A stretch of 64,000 nucleotides of DNA from Mesostigma viride. Its lineage: Eukaryota; Streptophyta; Mesostigmatophyceae; Mesostigmatales; Mesostigmataceae. The stretch is taken from assembly GCA_009746045.1 (NCBI GenBank), contig RPFO01000114.1:269595-333594 (forward strand), given 5' to 3'. This document shows positions 37,161-47,060 of this stretch, in pieces. The translations under genes were made by a program, and so were the position numbers. Below the pieces are notes generated by a model. It saw only the letters and a program-made list of their open reading frames with translations. It was not told where the DNA came from and did not search any database. Numbering within the stretch: position 1 is the first letter of the stretch; each line of letters begins with the position of its first letter.

Positions 37161-39925
37161 AACACACGCGCGCGTGCACACACACACACACCTTCACACG
37201 CAGTTCTTGCTCTAAACCCGCTTGCCCTTGCATAGTCCTTCTTATCAATCAACCACTCTTCCCTGCCCTGCCCTTGACGACAGGCGGAGCAGATCGGCAA
37301 GTCAAGCGCGCCGGGACCCGCCAGCAGCATGCCCGGAGCCAACAACCCCGCCGCCGCCCCGTCCGCCTCGGCCACGGGCGGTGCCAAGTCACGCGTGGAA
37401 CCCCGCAGCCCCGTGACGCGTCGCATGATCGCGGCCGGGCGCTGGGCGCACCCACTCGCGCGCGTGGAGAAGGGATGCCTGCTGCTGGCGGACGAGAACT
37501 TGGGGGGGTTGTTCTCGCAGACGGTCATTTTTATACTGGAGCACGGCCCGCAGGGGACGCTTGGGGTCATCCTGAACCGCCCCACGGGCCTCAAGATGGG
37601 CGACCTGGGCGGGCTCACGCAGAAGATGTCCGGCGTATTCGCGGGCTCAGATACGTACATGGGCGGCCCGGTCGCGCAGGTGGGCGCGCAAGCTATTTAT
37701 AGGAAACCGCGCTATCTATAGGAACCGCGTGATATTCTGTACGGAATCAGAAGGCAAAACCTTGTTGGTGGTAGTGTTTTAGAGTACCTGTGGGGCAGGT
37801 AGGCGCGTGCTGTTTATAGCACAGCTCAATGCTCAGCAGCCATGTTGGAAGGAGTGTCACAGTGCCCTTTGCGCAGGTGTGCTACAGCATTCCGGGGTGG
37901 CCTGCGCCCCTCAGATGGTAGAACAGCTGCAGGTGTCGCTGTAGGCGTAGTTAAGCTTGCTAGCGGGTATGGGGTGGGTGTGTCGATGGGTGGACTCCCT
38001 TTCGCTGACTCCAGCACCCTGCTTAGTGTGGACATGGTGCTCTTGTCAGTCTTGGTTGGTTTAGCTAATCGTAATCGTACTGGTACTCTATTGGTTTATC
38101 TAACCGTACTCGAACTGTTTTGTTCATCTAATCATCGTCCCTCATGCTGGTCATGGTGCGACTCCCTCGTTTCCCCTTGGCCTTGGCACATCGCAGTCGT
38201 CGTCCGGTGCCGCATGTGCATGCCTGCCTTTCTGCGTTGGTGGCTTGAATGTGCGAAATGGTGCAATCTGGTCAAATTCCCATACTGCACTGTAACATCA
38301 TCTTAGTGCTCAGTTATACGATCGTTTTGCACTGCTATCACCCCCTCCCGAACACCGTGCCCATCCTCCTTTTATTGCAAGCCAAGCCGGGCATCACACC
38401 ACCTCTCTGACTACCGCCTTGAACAGCGTGGTCATCCCTCCCTTTGCGCTATACCCGTATTGCGCACCAGAACACCATCCTCATCGTCCACGGCAAGGAG
38501 GGTGTCATCCCGTCTCTCTCTTACCCTAGCACCCAGCCTGCCCTGATCATCGCACCGTTCTTACCCACCAGAACACCATCCTCATCCTCCACAGCAAGGC
38601 GGGTGTCATCCCGTCTCTCTCTTACCCTAGCGCCCAGCCTGCCCTGATCATCGCACCGTTCTTACCCACCAGAACACCATCCTCATCCTCCACAGCAAGG
38701 CGGGTGTCATCCCGTCTCTCTCTTACCCTAGCGCCCAGCCTGCCCTGATCATCGCACCGTTCTTACCCACCAGAACACCATCCTCATCCTCCACAGCAAG
38801 GCGGGTGTCATCCCGTCTCTCTCTTACCCTAGCGCCGCGCCTGCCCTGATCATCGCACCGTTATCACCCTTTCCAGAACACCATCCTCATCCTGCACGGA
38901 AAGGCGGGCATCTCCAAAGGGGACGAGGTGGTCGACGGCGTGTTCACGTGCCAGCTGGATGAGGCCACGGTGGGTGTTATATAGTACATGCTGCTATGTA
39001 GTACATGCGGCAGCATATACTGCAAGCTATACTTTACACTTTTGTTGCCCTTATCTTAGCAATATGCCAGCTGGAAGAGGTTGCAGTGTGTGACGGTCTG
39101 CAGCAAGCATCTTAGGCTAATATAAGTTTCATGTATGCACATTTAGCTGTCATGTTCACAACGTGCACGTGCCAGCTGGATGAGGTGAATGAGTGCGGCG
39201 GCATGCACTAAAGGTTTCTTTTCTTTTACTGTGTCTGTTCATGTGTGTGCTCTCGTGCGTGGAGTTAAAAGCCTGCATTAAGCCCATATGCCTGCGGGCC
39301 AACGTGCCACCCTGCGCGTGAGCATCCATATTTATTTGCATCCTGCCATTCCATCTACATATATCCTTACACAAGCAGTTCACCTCCTTGTTCTACAAGC
39401 TCTTGGGGGGGGGGTGGGGGAGGTGGGGAAGATTGCAGAAATCTTGCCCATCTCCTGCGATTCTCGTCTCATAAAACGATTGCTAATTGTATCTCCATCC
39501 CGCCGTTTTCACATCTACTCATAGCCCCCACTTCGTTCTAGTTGACGTGTCTGTATCCTTTCCTTCATCACTATCTTGAGCTCGCATCTTATCTCTCCCC
39601 CCCCCATGTCCTTATTCCCGCCTTTTTGAACCCCCCACTTTTTTTCAATACCCCGCAGGCGGCGGTCGCGTCGGGCGCGGCCAAACCGGTCGACTTCCGC
39701 TTCTTCCTGGGACACTCGGGCTGGGCCCCTGGCCAGCTGCAGCAGGAGCTGAACATGGGCAGCTGGTACGTGGGGGCGGGCAGCAGTGACATCGTGACCA
39801 ACCAGTGCCTCAATCTGCGGCGGCCGCTGTGGCGCCAGATTATGGACCTGCTGGGGGGAAAACCGGCCGCGGTGGTGGCTCGCATGGACGATGAGGACGG
39901 GGGGCAGTACCTGGGGACGGAGTGA
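34146..39925 (+). CDS. AlgH/UPF0301 (DUF179) family protein, five exons
   Basis: Proposed exons 34146-34220, 35378-36157, 37284-37679, 38877-38969, 39659-39925 (536 residues). All four introns are phase 0. Donors are GTAAGC, GTGAGG, GTGGGC and GTGGGT; acceptors are CCCACAG, GACAG, TTCCAG and CCGCAG. Exons 3-5 encode the family core: GCLLLADENLGGLFSQTVIF, ILEHGPQGTLGVILNRPTGL, YMGGPVAQ, then FRFFLGHSGWAPGQLQQELN, SWYVGAGSSDIV and LWRQIMDLL. Exon 2 is a long Ser/Gly/Pro-rich segment ending in DWRAFRARLFAMEQ, a block I associate with plant and algal members. The extended N-terminus could be an organelle transit region, but no signal-peptide-like hydrophobic stretch is seen. The biochemical role of the family is unsettled. 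Exon 1 is the least certain; ATG 35705 in exon 2 is an alternative start. Exon edges are echoed in the introns (see findings). Confidence 0.85.
36172..36315. repeat. (TA)n-rich tandem duplication in intron 2
   Basis: Two copies, about 68 bp apart, of ATATATATATTCCATGTATA followed by TATATTTGT. Confidence 0.85.
36535..36660. repeat. Repeated pyrimidine-tract-plus-TGCAGTGGA units in intron 2
   Basis: Three full units of T-rich tract, GCAGTGGA and a CATGCCT-like word, preceded by a diverged TGAAGTGGAATC start and followed by a decayed TTTGCCGTGTC end, spaced about 28-32 bp. Each full unit looks like a 3' splice site (T-tract then GCAG|TGGA). Confidence 0.75.
36683..36815. repeat. 39-bp minisatellite, 3.3 copies, intron 2
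   Basis: Unit GTTTCCACCAGGGCATTGGT plus CACAATCAGGGGGTATCTT, nearly identical copies. The 13-codon unit is open in one frame but is not joined to a coding exon. Confidence 0.95.
37088..37200. repeat. (CA)n with CGCG interruptions
   Basis: Dinucleotide array in intron 2, ending about 85 bp before exon 3 of the AlgH/UPF0301 gene. Confidence 0.95.
38465..38876. repeat. 101-bp tandem repeat built from the exon-4 acceptor edge
   Basis: Four units in the intron before exon 4 of the AlgH/UPF0301 gene. Each contains CCAGAACACCATCCTCATC, with the AACACC start at 38471, 38572, 38673 and 38774. The true exon begins AACACCATCCTCATCCTGCA at 38877. A more diverged unit begins near 38351. The 101-bp period breaks the frame. 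Confidence 0.9.
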
Positions 39926-40303
39926 AGAAAAAAAATATTTGCGCAGTCCCTTGCATTATGCCAGCACCTGGGCATGGAGTGAAGATGAAAGTCTCAATCT
40001 TTTGCCTGGAATGGATTAGGGGCCAGTGCCTCGGGATGGAGTGGAGTGGATTCTCATGATCTCTTCAATAATGTCCTCACACCAGTGCGCGGGGCTGCAG
40101 GGAAGCCGCCGCACACAAACCGAGCCACGTGCTGCATGGCTGAATCTGGATGGCTGTGGGGGTATCTGTGAGCTGTGCGGGTGGTTTCCCGCGCTGCCCA
40201 GCCCAAGGATGCAAGTCCCCGGTTGCAGGGCAGGGCAAGGACTAACAATATCAATGGTTTTGAGAGGTGAGGGGCCCCGCCTGGGGCTATGCATCTGACC
40301 TTT

Positions 40304-40393
40304 ACAACGAGGGGTCAACGAGGGGCTAGCGAGGGGCTAACGAGGGGTCAACGAGGGATCATCGAGGGGCCAATGAGGGGTCAATGAGGGGCC
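40304..40393. repeat. 11-bp minisatellite, eight copies
   Basis: Unit AACGAGGGGTC and variants (AGCGAGGGGCT, AATGAGGGGCC), downstream of the AlgH/UPF0301 gene. Confidence 0.9.
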
Positions 40394-40406
40394 ATGCCTG
40401 CAAAGC

Positions 40407-40504
40407 CTAGGCTGCCGCTGCTTCTTCTTCTGCCGCCGCCGCCAGTGTCATGCCCCAGTTTGTGCCCGTGGACTTGACCTTCCGGAGGATGAACAGCTCG
40501 ACCG
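40407..40504 (-). CDS. Possible terminal exon of a minus-strand gene
   Basis: After an acceptor-like CCCAGCCCACTCAG the frame reads AVELFILRKVKSTGTNWGMT then LAAAAEEEAAAA and a stop. The amino-acid mix looks coding, but no upstream exon was identified among the sequences to the right. It would be convergent with the AlgH/UPF0301 gene. Confidence 0.25.
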
Positions 40505-40509
40505 CTGAG

Positions 40510-41455
40510 TGGGCTGGGGATGAGTGAGGACTTCTCGAGGGGTCATTGCCTATAGGGAGGGCTGAAGGGGGGGGGAGGGTTTGGGCACGGGCAGGGGCAC
40601 GAGCAGGGGCCTGGGCCTTGGGGTCTTGGGGCCTTTTGTCAAGATCGGTGGCTTCCTTCCATCCAGTATTCATTGAGGGAGTTGCCTTGCTTCCGTCCAG
40701 TATTCATGGAGGGTGAGGGGGGGCTGGGCAGGGGCCTTGGGGTTTTATCAACAGGGACGGCTTCTCTGTCCAAATTGCTAGGTCAAAGGGGCGGCCTTCT
40801 TTCCATCGATATTAAGCAAAGGGGTATGCTTGGAATGGAAAGGCGAGAGGGAGTTGCCTTCTTTCCATCGAGCATTTTGCACAGGGCTGCGGTGCGTGTA
40901 CAAACAACGAGAGGAATCCAGGTCCTCATATTGCCTGCAGCCCATTTTTGGGTCTCTTGTACATTTTTAGATTTTTCCTGTGTGTCATTTTGTAGATAGG
41001 TTCTATGATATCTAGAAGCATAATGCCATTCACTCATAAGGCAGCACGCAGGGCAATATGAGGGGTATAGTTAGGAAGTCTGTTCTGCTTATTCACAGTA
41101 AGAAAATTGGTCCCCATTATACTGGCTGTCTCATTGCTTGTTTGATTCATTCATTCAACCACCTCCGTTGGGAGAGTCTCATTGATACAATGTCTCCAGA
41201 TTTCCGGCCTGCGCTGGTCATTGTCTCATTGATACACAGTGCTTAGTCCTCTTGGTTGTGCAGGGGATTGGGCAGTCTATAGGGTATGCAAGTGCTGCGT
41301 TGTGTGCCCGAAGTCATGAAGGTCTGGATGAGCTAGGGCAAGGACTTGTATGTACATTTTCCCCTGGCTAATAAGGGGTGGTTATTCAGTGTCTTATACA
41401 ACAATTATGATGCAGATCGATTTGTTTACATAAAAGAAATATGTTACCATTAATT
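40510..41455. other. Intergenic, no gene recognised
   Basis: Repeated CTTCTTTCCATC words occur at 40645, 40796 and 40858. No coding motif. Confidence 0.4.
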
Positions 41456-41695
41456 AATTAATAGACACGTGACTGCGTCATGCACGTGAGCATAAGTCCT
41501 CAGTGGGAGGGGAACATTGGATGGAATGGTTGATGTAAGCTATCTAGGTCCTCATTACAGGGTTGTGGGCACCACGGCCCGAATCGCTATGAATGCCATA
41601 CGCGTTCACACGCGGAGCCCCCACAGACTTGGGGGTGGTCTCCTGCATCACTACTTAATTGCCATCTATCCTTGCGTACCATCTGCCTCCATTGA
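41456..41695 (-). mobile_element. LINE-B 3' end
   Basis: Minus-strand copy of the tail region (GGAGACCACCCCCAAG...GGGGGCTCCGCGTGTGA), the 3' UTR and a hairpin with a 4-bp insertion (CACGTGCATGACGCAGTCACG), followed by TATTAATTAATTAAT. Confidence 0.8.
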
Positions 41696-41699
41696 ATTG

Positions 41700-42000
41700 A
41701 ATTGAATTGGAACATAACTCCGTTGGGGGGATATACATGTAGCACATATCCCTGAGAAGGGGTCTATGGCTTTTAATACACTCTGGGCTACTTCCTGCAA
41801 GGGTAGGGTGTAAACTACACCTGCTCTGGGTGCACAAAGTGCACCTGCACACCACTATGACTATCCTATAGCACCTACCGAAAGGCGCGGGCGTAGGGGG
41901 GAAGATCATCATGGCTATACAAAGGCTAGCTAGGGCGCGTGGCTTCTCAGCAGAGAGTAACTCCCTGCATGGGCACAGCATAATTAAATAAAGCTAGGCA
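41700..42000 (-). mobile_element. D (SINE-like) element
   Basis: Minus sense: CATGCTTTGCCCATGCAGGG-like start (TGTGCCCATGCAGGGAGTTA), GTGCACCTTTGTGCACCCAG box, CCCCTTCTCAGGGATATGTG, CCCAACGGAG and TTATGTTCCAATTCAATTC. No ORF. Confidence 0.75.
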
Positions 42001-42104
42001 TCATCTAGCGGTGTGGCACGTCATAGGCACACATGTACATGATTGAATGCTACTTAAGGCATCATCTGGTATAGGGCCTGTAGTAGGCGTACATGTACAA
42101 TTAA

Positions 42105-42440
42105 TTAATTAATTAAAATCATAGCTCCGTGGGGAGCATATGTAACACATAGCCCTGAGAAAGGGGCATCTATGGGTTTGTAATACAATCAGGGCGATAA
42201 CCTGCAGGTGTAGGATGTACAACTATCACCTGCTCTGGGTGCACTAGGTGCACCTGCACCTCCATGATGGTTCATGCCTCCTAAACAAGCACAGGCACAC
42301 AAGGCGGCTTGAGGAGAGGGCCTAGAAGGCCTGCATGACATATGGGGTGGAATTAGGTATGTGGCTAGGCTATAGCTGGGGTACACATGGCCTCTCAGCA
42401 GAGAGTAACTCCCTGCATGGGCAAAGCATGACTCGAAATT
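42105..42440 (-). mobile_element. D (SINE-like) element
   Basis: Same order of blocks as the neighbouring copy, ending in GCTCCCCACGGAGCTATGAT and a TTAATTAATT tail. In this copy the CAAC loop is changed to CAC. Confidence 0.75.
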
Positions 42441-42615
42441 GCTACGGCTATTGCAAGGGCGGGTGTGGGCCCATCACGTAGGCATACATGTCCACGTCAC
42501 TAAGCTTTCTAGTCTACACTACTGCTATATATTCCCTAGGCTGGGGTGGCTGGGGTGGCTGGGGCGGCTGGGGCGGCAGGGGTCGCCTGCCAGGGCTTGA
42601 CAGTGGGCGAGGTAG

Positions 42616-42755
42616 ATTCTGATCAGGCATTCCGCAAAGGTGAAAACCATTTGCGTTCAGTGCCGGGCCGCGGAAAACGCGGAAAAACGCGATCTGCAAA
42701 TGAATCCGACCGGAATCGAACTGGGGACCTCTCGCATTAATTTTGCTGACTATAG
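42616..42755 (-). repeat. tRNA-like 130-bp repeat, copy 1
   Basis: Minus strand contains GCGAGAGGTCCCCAGTTCGA TTCCGG, which resembles the variable-loop and T-arm end of a tRNA (Pol III box B-like). A 5' half with box A is not found. It continues with GATCTGCAAATG-complement and CGCGGAAAACGCG palindromes. A second copy lies at 44218-44348. It may be a small tRNA-derived SINE. Confidence 0.45.
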
Positions 42756-42891
42756 GACGGACGTCTCCGGTTACCATGGCATCGCCAACTTACACCTACA
42801 GTCATCCGCAAAAGTTCTCCTGTCCGGGGAGTGATGCAAGCCTTTCGGATTTGGTACTAGATAAATCACTCGAGATCTGTGTGTAGGAGTA

Positions 42892-43146
42892 CTACACACG
42901 TGTCTGCACGCGAGACTTGTTCAGTCTCGCACCGTGAGACGGGCTGAACACGGCTGAATGCCCGAGGTAGATGTCCGCCCCCTTCCAGTAGACCGGCTTC
43001 TGCCCCGCCGTCTGCCGAAGCTGGAGGTAGGTCGGCCATAGCTCCCGTCGCCGTTGTTGCTGCGTCAAGGTCAAGTCGTCGTCCAGCGTGTAGGCGGTCC
43101 CCCCAAGCCGCTTGCGACACTTGAGGAACTCCATCTTATCCGCCAT
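42892..43146 (-). pseudogene. ORF1 C-terminal domain fragment
   Basis: MADKMEFLKCRKRLGGTAYT then LDDDLTLTQQQRRRELWPTY and LQLRQTAGQKPVYWKGADIY. This is one of the two best-preserved ORF1 C-terminal domains in the window. It ends in unrelated sequence. Confidence 0.6.
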
Positions 43147-43183
43147 GGCATGTACAAGGCCACGGCTACTAGGCCTGACTATT

Positions 43184-43610
43184 CTACACTACTGTTGTAT
43201 TCGATCCCCTAAGCTGGGGCGTCTGGAGGTGCTGGGGCCGCGGGGGTCGCTTGTCAGGGCTTGTGGCCGACGTAGATGGTCGCCCCCTTCCATGCAGTAC
43301 ACCGGCTTCCCTGCCGCGGTCTGCCGGAGCTGGAGGTAGGTCGGCCATAGCTCCCGTCTCTGTTGGTGCTGCGCCAGGGTCAAGTCGCACGTGGTCCAAG
43401 GTGAAGGGAGTCTTCTCAAGCCGCTTGCGGCGTCTGAGAAACGAAATCTTGTCCGATGGGCTCTTAAAGATGAGAAGAAGCGGGGGCGCCCCTGCCTTAC
43501 CCCGCGCGCCGGGAAGGCGGTGGGCCTCCATATTACAGACAAACCAGGAGGCTGCCCGGGTGTGAGCCTGTCACGTCCAGGGTGGGGGTCTAGTAAAGCC
43601 GCGAAACCTA
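43184..43610 (-). pseudogene. ORF1 RRM plus C-terminal domain fragment, frameshifted
   Basis: First frame: AFPARGVRQGRPRFF-type block, equivalent to GAPPLLLIFKSPSDKISFLR in the other frame. Then DLTLAQHQQRRELWPTYLQL and RQTAAGKPVYC. A 4-base difference near 43395 splits the LDDDLT motif. Confidence 0.6.
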
Positions 43611-44217
43611 ACTAAGCTAATCTACGAAATCCTAGCTCACTCCATATATATGCAATGAAAGTATATCTTAATTGCCAGGGTTGTGGGTGAACCCCAGGTG
43701 GATATGCCCCCAAAACCCCTCAGGCTCCGGGAGAATTAAGGCTGCCTAGATATTCTCCTGGGCTATCGGGGATTAGGATGCAACCTCAACCCCCACACCC
43801 GTCATCATGGCCGAGCGTACAGTCGTCTTGGATAGTCTGGATGACGCGGAGTTGCTTTCTGGGACTCCAGACCTGGGCGAGTGAGTACGTCGCGCCACTT
43901 GCCTTCACGGGTGAAGTATCCGCGTACAAAAGTACCTCATCGCCGGCCCATGGATCGGGTACTCCGTGGCATGCCTTCAGTGCATTACTGATGATCGATT
44001 GATTAAGAACATAACTCCGTTGGGAGGATACGTAACACTTGCCCTGAGAAGGGGGCCTATTGTTTTTACTGATACATTCTGAGCACATGGGGCTATGTAC
44101 AACCCAGTGCAGGTGGGGGGTGTAAACAGCGGCACCTACTCTGGCATGCACGAGGTGCACCTGCACCTCTGGACATCGGTATTCCAGCAGCTAAGGTGCA
44201 GACATGGGGTGGAAGAT

Positions 44218-44348
44218 TTTCTGATTTGGCACGCCGCAAAGGTGAAAACCATTTGCGTTCAGTGCCGGTCCGCGGAAAACGCGATCTGCAAACGAATCCA
44301 GGCCGGAATCGAGCTGGGGACCTCTCGCACCAATTTTTGCTGACTATA
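44218..44348 (-). mobile_element. tRNA-like 131-bp repeat, copy 2, with GGAAGAT TSD
   Basis: GGAAGAT at 44211-44217 and 44349-44355 flanks it. Minus strand: TATAGTCAGC...GGTGCGAGAGGTCCCCAGCT then CGATTCCGG, similar to the copy at 42616-42755. Confidence 0.55.
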
Positions 44349-44355
44349 GGAAGAT

Positions 44356-44389
44356 TAATTAATTAATAGACACGTGACTGCGTCACAGG
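44356..44389 (-). mobile_element. 34-bp LINE-B terminal insertion, 11-bp TSD
   Basis: Minus strand: CCTGTGACGCAGTCACGTG then TCTATTAATTAATTA. TATAGGAAGAT is duplicated exactly at 44345-44355 and 44390-44400. It contains only the terminal hairpin and tail of LINE-B. Confidence 0.8.
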
Positions 44390-44729
44390 TATAGGAAGAT
44401 GATTGTGGCTATAGGCTATAGCTAGGTCATGTCATCTCAGCAGAGTCCGGCTGAGTAACTCCATCAGTGCATGGGCAACGCATGACTAAATACATACTGC
44501 ATCATGTCTGCTGCAGTGTACGTGGGGCCCATCATAGGCCGGCATATACATGGCCGGCACGTTGGCTACTAAGCATTACTATCTACACTAGTAACTGATA
44601 TAGTTCCCTAGGCTGGGACGTTGCTGAGGGTGCTGGGGCAGCGCCGCTGGCCCGCTGCGGGGAGGTCGCCTGCCAGGGCTTATAATTTGTGGTAATTGAC
44701 GTAGATGACCGCCCCCATCCAGTATACAC

Positions 44730-45260
44730 AGTAATATGGCGGCAGATGGTACGCAAGGATAGATGGCAAGTAGTGATGAAGGAGACCACCGGCCCAAGTC
44801 TGTGCCGTGGGGGCTCCGCGTGTGACCGCGTATGGCATTCATTTGTTCAGATTACTTGCCCACGCTCCTTGCTATGATATGCTCACATGGGTCTTATTGC
44901 ACCCACAGTTTGCCGGATCGTTAGCCTGTCCTTTTAGCTAGCCGCGCCCGATTGCAGCTGTGGCATGCCTTTGGCATGAAGGAGACTGGGGGTCTCTGCC
45001 CTTTCTCCTGTAGTGCACACACAGGGATTAAAAGCACTTCGGTGCTCCGTGACTCCCCAACGGGAGCACGAGTTTAATTAATTAGTTAATTAATGGCATT
45101 CATAGCGATTCGGGCCGCGGTGCCCACAACCCTGTAACTAGGACCTATATATAGATAGCTTACACCATCCATTCCATCCCATGTTCCCCTCGGATCCCAC
45201 TGAGGACTTATGCTCACGTGATGCAGTCACGTGTCTATTCATGCATGAATGAATTAATAA
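44730..45260 (+). mobile_element. LINE-B 3' end, split by an A-S insertion
   Basis: The left part (44730-44842) encodes IWRQMVRKDRWQVVMKETT. The right part (45095-45260) continues with GGCATTCATAGCGATTCGGG, the 3' UTR, a CACGTGATGCAGTCACGTG hairpin and an ATTCATGCATGAATGAATTAA tail. The sequence between is an A-S element. Confidence 0.8.
44843..45094 (+). mobile_element. A-S element, 252 bp, 9-bp TSD
   Basis: GGCATTCAT flanks it at 44834-44842 and 45095-45103. It starts inside the A-S body (CAGATTACTTGCCCACGC), so it is 5'-truncated relative to 23968-24385. It ends with GGTGCTCCGTGACTCCCC, the CAAC hairpin, GCACGAGTTTAATTAATTAG and more tail. Confidence 0.85.
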
Positions 45261-45264
45261 TCCA

Positions 45265-45480
45265 GTATACCGGCTTGTTCCCTGCCGCTGCATGTCTGCC
45301 GCAGCAAGAGGTAGGTCGGCCTTAGCTCCCGTCGCCATTGTTGCTGGGCCAGGGTCAAGTCTTCCGGCTACACTCGGAGTGTAGGGGAGCCCATGCAGCT
45401 CTCGAGCCGCTTGCAGCGTCTGAGGAACGCAATCTTGTCCGCCACGGTCTCAAAGATGAGTGCTCAGCATGCAGCGGAGG
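45265..45480 (-). pseudogene. ORF1 C-terminal domain fragment
   Basis: Minus strand: ADKIAFLRRCKRLESCMGSP-like block, then a damaged DLTLAQQQWRRELRPTYLLL region. Several frameshifts. Confidence 0.45.
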
Positions 45481-45579
45481 CGGCCGGCCCGCCGTACACC
45501 CCACGAGCGGGTAAGGCAAAGGGTCTCCAGCTTGATCTCACCATGCAATGAGGGCCATATGCCAGCTAGGGCTTGAGGA

Positions 45580-47060
45580 TTTTGTCCTTAAATGCCATGC
45601 AGCTCAGTGTGCAAGCTAATAATTTCTCGGAGTTCCACCATGCAGGTCGAATTAGTGCTTGACGATGACGTTATTAAGGCTGCGCTTGTCGAGCTTGGCC
45701 TCCTCGCGGAGGTCGAGCGTCTGTCGCTTAATTGAGCTGTGCTGCGACGGAGGTGGTGCAAGGTGGTGTGGTTCAGCAGCATGCATGGCAGGTCTGCATA
45801 ATAGGGGGGAGGAGGATCGCATGAGCTGGGCCAGCGGCCGGGCTCAGTGGCTTGGCGGCAACTAATGTCCTTCACCGCCTGCCAGGGCGGTCACTGAGGC
45901 CTGCGATGTTTTGCAGGCACTTTACATTATGCCATCGCCATCGGCGATGGCGATGGCGTTGTCCTTGAGGCGCTGCATGGTCGATGCTGAGGAGATGGGT
46001 CATGAGTGCCAGTGAAGGCGGCGGTGGTGGCGGTGGTGGCGGTGGAGCTAGGTCGGGAGGCGAGGAGGGTGGAGGCCTGGAGGTGGCGCCGTACGTGGTG
46101 GAGAGGAGGGGGAGCTCGGTAGCCATGGTGTGCTGCCCATGGCTGCATGCAACATCTGACATATATTCATTGAGAATGATATATTACGGAGGTGAGATGG
46201 GCATGACACAACATCTGACATAATAATATGCAGCGAGGGGGGCCACGTGCTCGAGGGCCTCCTTAAAGTAAGGGGTGAGCGGATGGAGGATTCGGTCAAG
46301 GTGGTGGTGCGCTCAAGGGGCTTCCAGGGCCGGGCCGGGCCAGAGCTCCTCGAGGTAGCGTCCAAGAAGGGAGAATTAGAGGGCGTATTGCTGAAGGCAG
46401 GGGTCAGGCGGTGCTGTGGAGCTGATCTCAGCCGATCGATATTGAAAGAAGGCCGGCATTGATTGCGGAGGCGGTGCCCGGGCGGTGGAGCTGCTAATGC
46501 ACAGCTAGATCAATAAGAGAGGCGCGCGCGATCCGAAAAACGCGTAGGCTGCATGTGCCCGGAAAGCGATCGTGTTTGAGCTTGTCAAAAAAGCCGGGGC
46601 GCTGCATGGCTGGCGTCAAAGGTGCATGTCGGAGCTAGCTCGTCCCAGCTCTGCTCGGCAGGGCGACTGCGCTTGGTCTCAGGCAACGGCTGTGGGCGAT
46701 GCGAGCCCGGGGGGCTGGGCGACCACTAGCTAGTGCTTGGCTAGTGGCACCGTTGTCTTCAGGGCCGGATCGAGGGCGGAGCTGTGCACAGCCGGAGCTG
46801 CAGACGTATCATTGTCAGGGCTCAGCGTGAGCCGCCGCGGGCTGCATGCATTGCGTAGAGGAGCGTCATGCTCGTCATAATATTGCGTGATAGCTTCATG
46901 AAAATATACTAGCGTGTGCGACTTAGAAAGGCGAAGCGACATTGTGATATTCACGGCCGAATTTGGTGCCCGGCCGAAGTTGAAAGTTACATAGAGCTCC
47001 GCCGTCAGCCATGCATGGCTATCTCGTGGCTCGTGGCTCGTTGAGAGTTCAGTGTATGCA
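45580..47060 (-). pseudogene. Retroelement 5' ORF region (MADGG type), minus strand
   Basis: Near 47000 the minus strand has the family block MSLRLSKSHTLVYFHEAITQ YYDE, followed by Pro/Ala-rich decayed sequence. A GGTGGCGGTGGCGG repeat lies at 46015-46060. A perfect inverted repeat (12-bp arms GCCATCGCCATC, 3-bp loop) is at 45931-45957. On the plus strand 45639-45737 reads MQVELVLDDDVIKAALVELG LLAEVERLSLN and stops. Which of these ever formed one gene is unclear. Confidence 0.35.

Larger units (their letters stand above)
44000..44530 (-). mobile_element. D element interrupted by two small insertions
   Basis: The 3' half (44000-44217) ends in CTCCCAACGGAGTTATGTTC and AATCAATCGATC. The 5' half resumes at 44401 (ATTGTGGCTATAGG...CAGCAGAG...CATGGGCAACGCATGACTAAA). 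In uninterrupted copies GGAAGATCAGCATGGCTATA is continuous, so 44218-44400 is inserted material. Confidence 0.75.

Noticed and set aside
42700-42755. Functional tRNA gene
   Set aside because: Only a T-arm-like half is present; no acceptor stem pairing or box A, and the segment is repeated as part of a mobile sequence.
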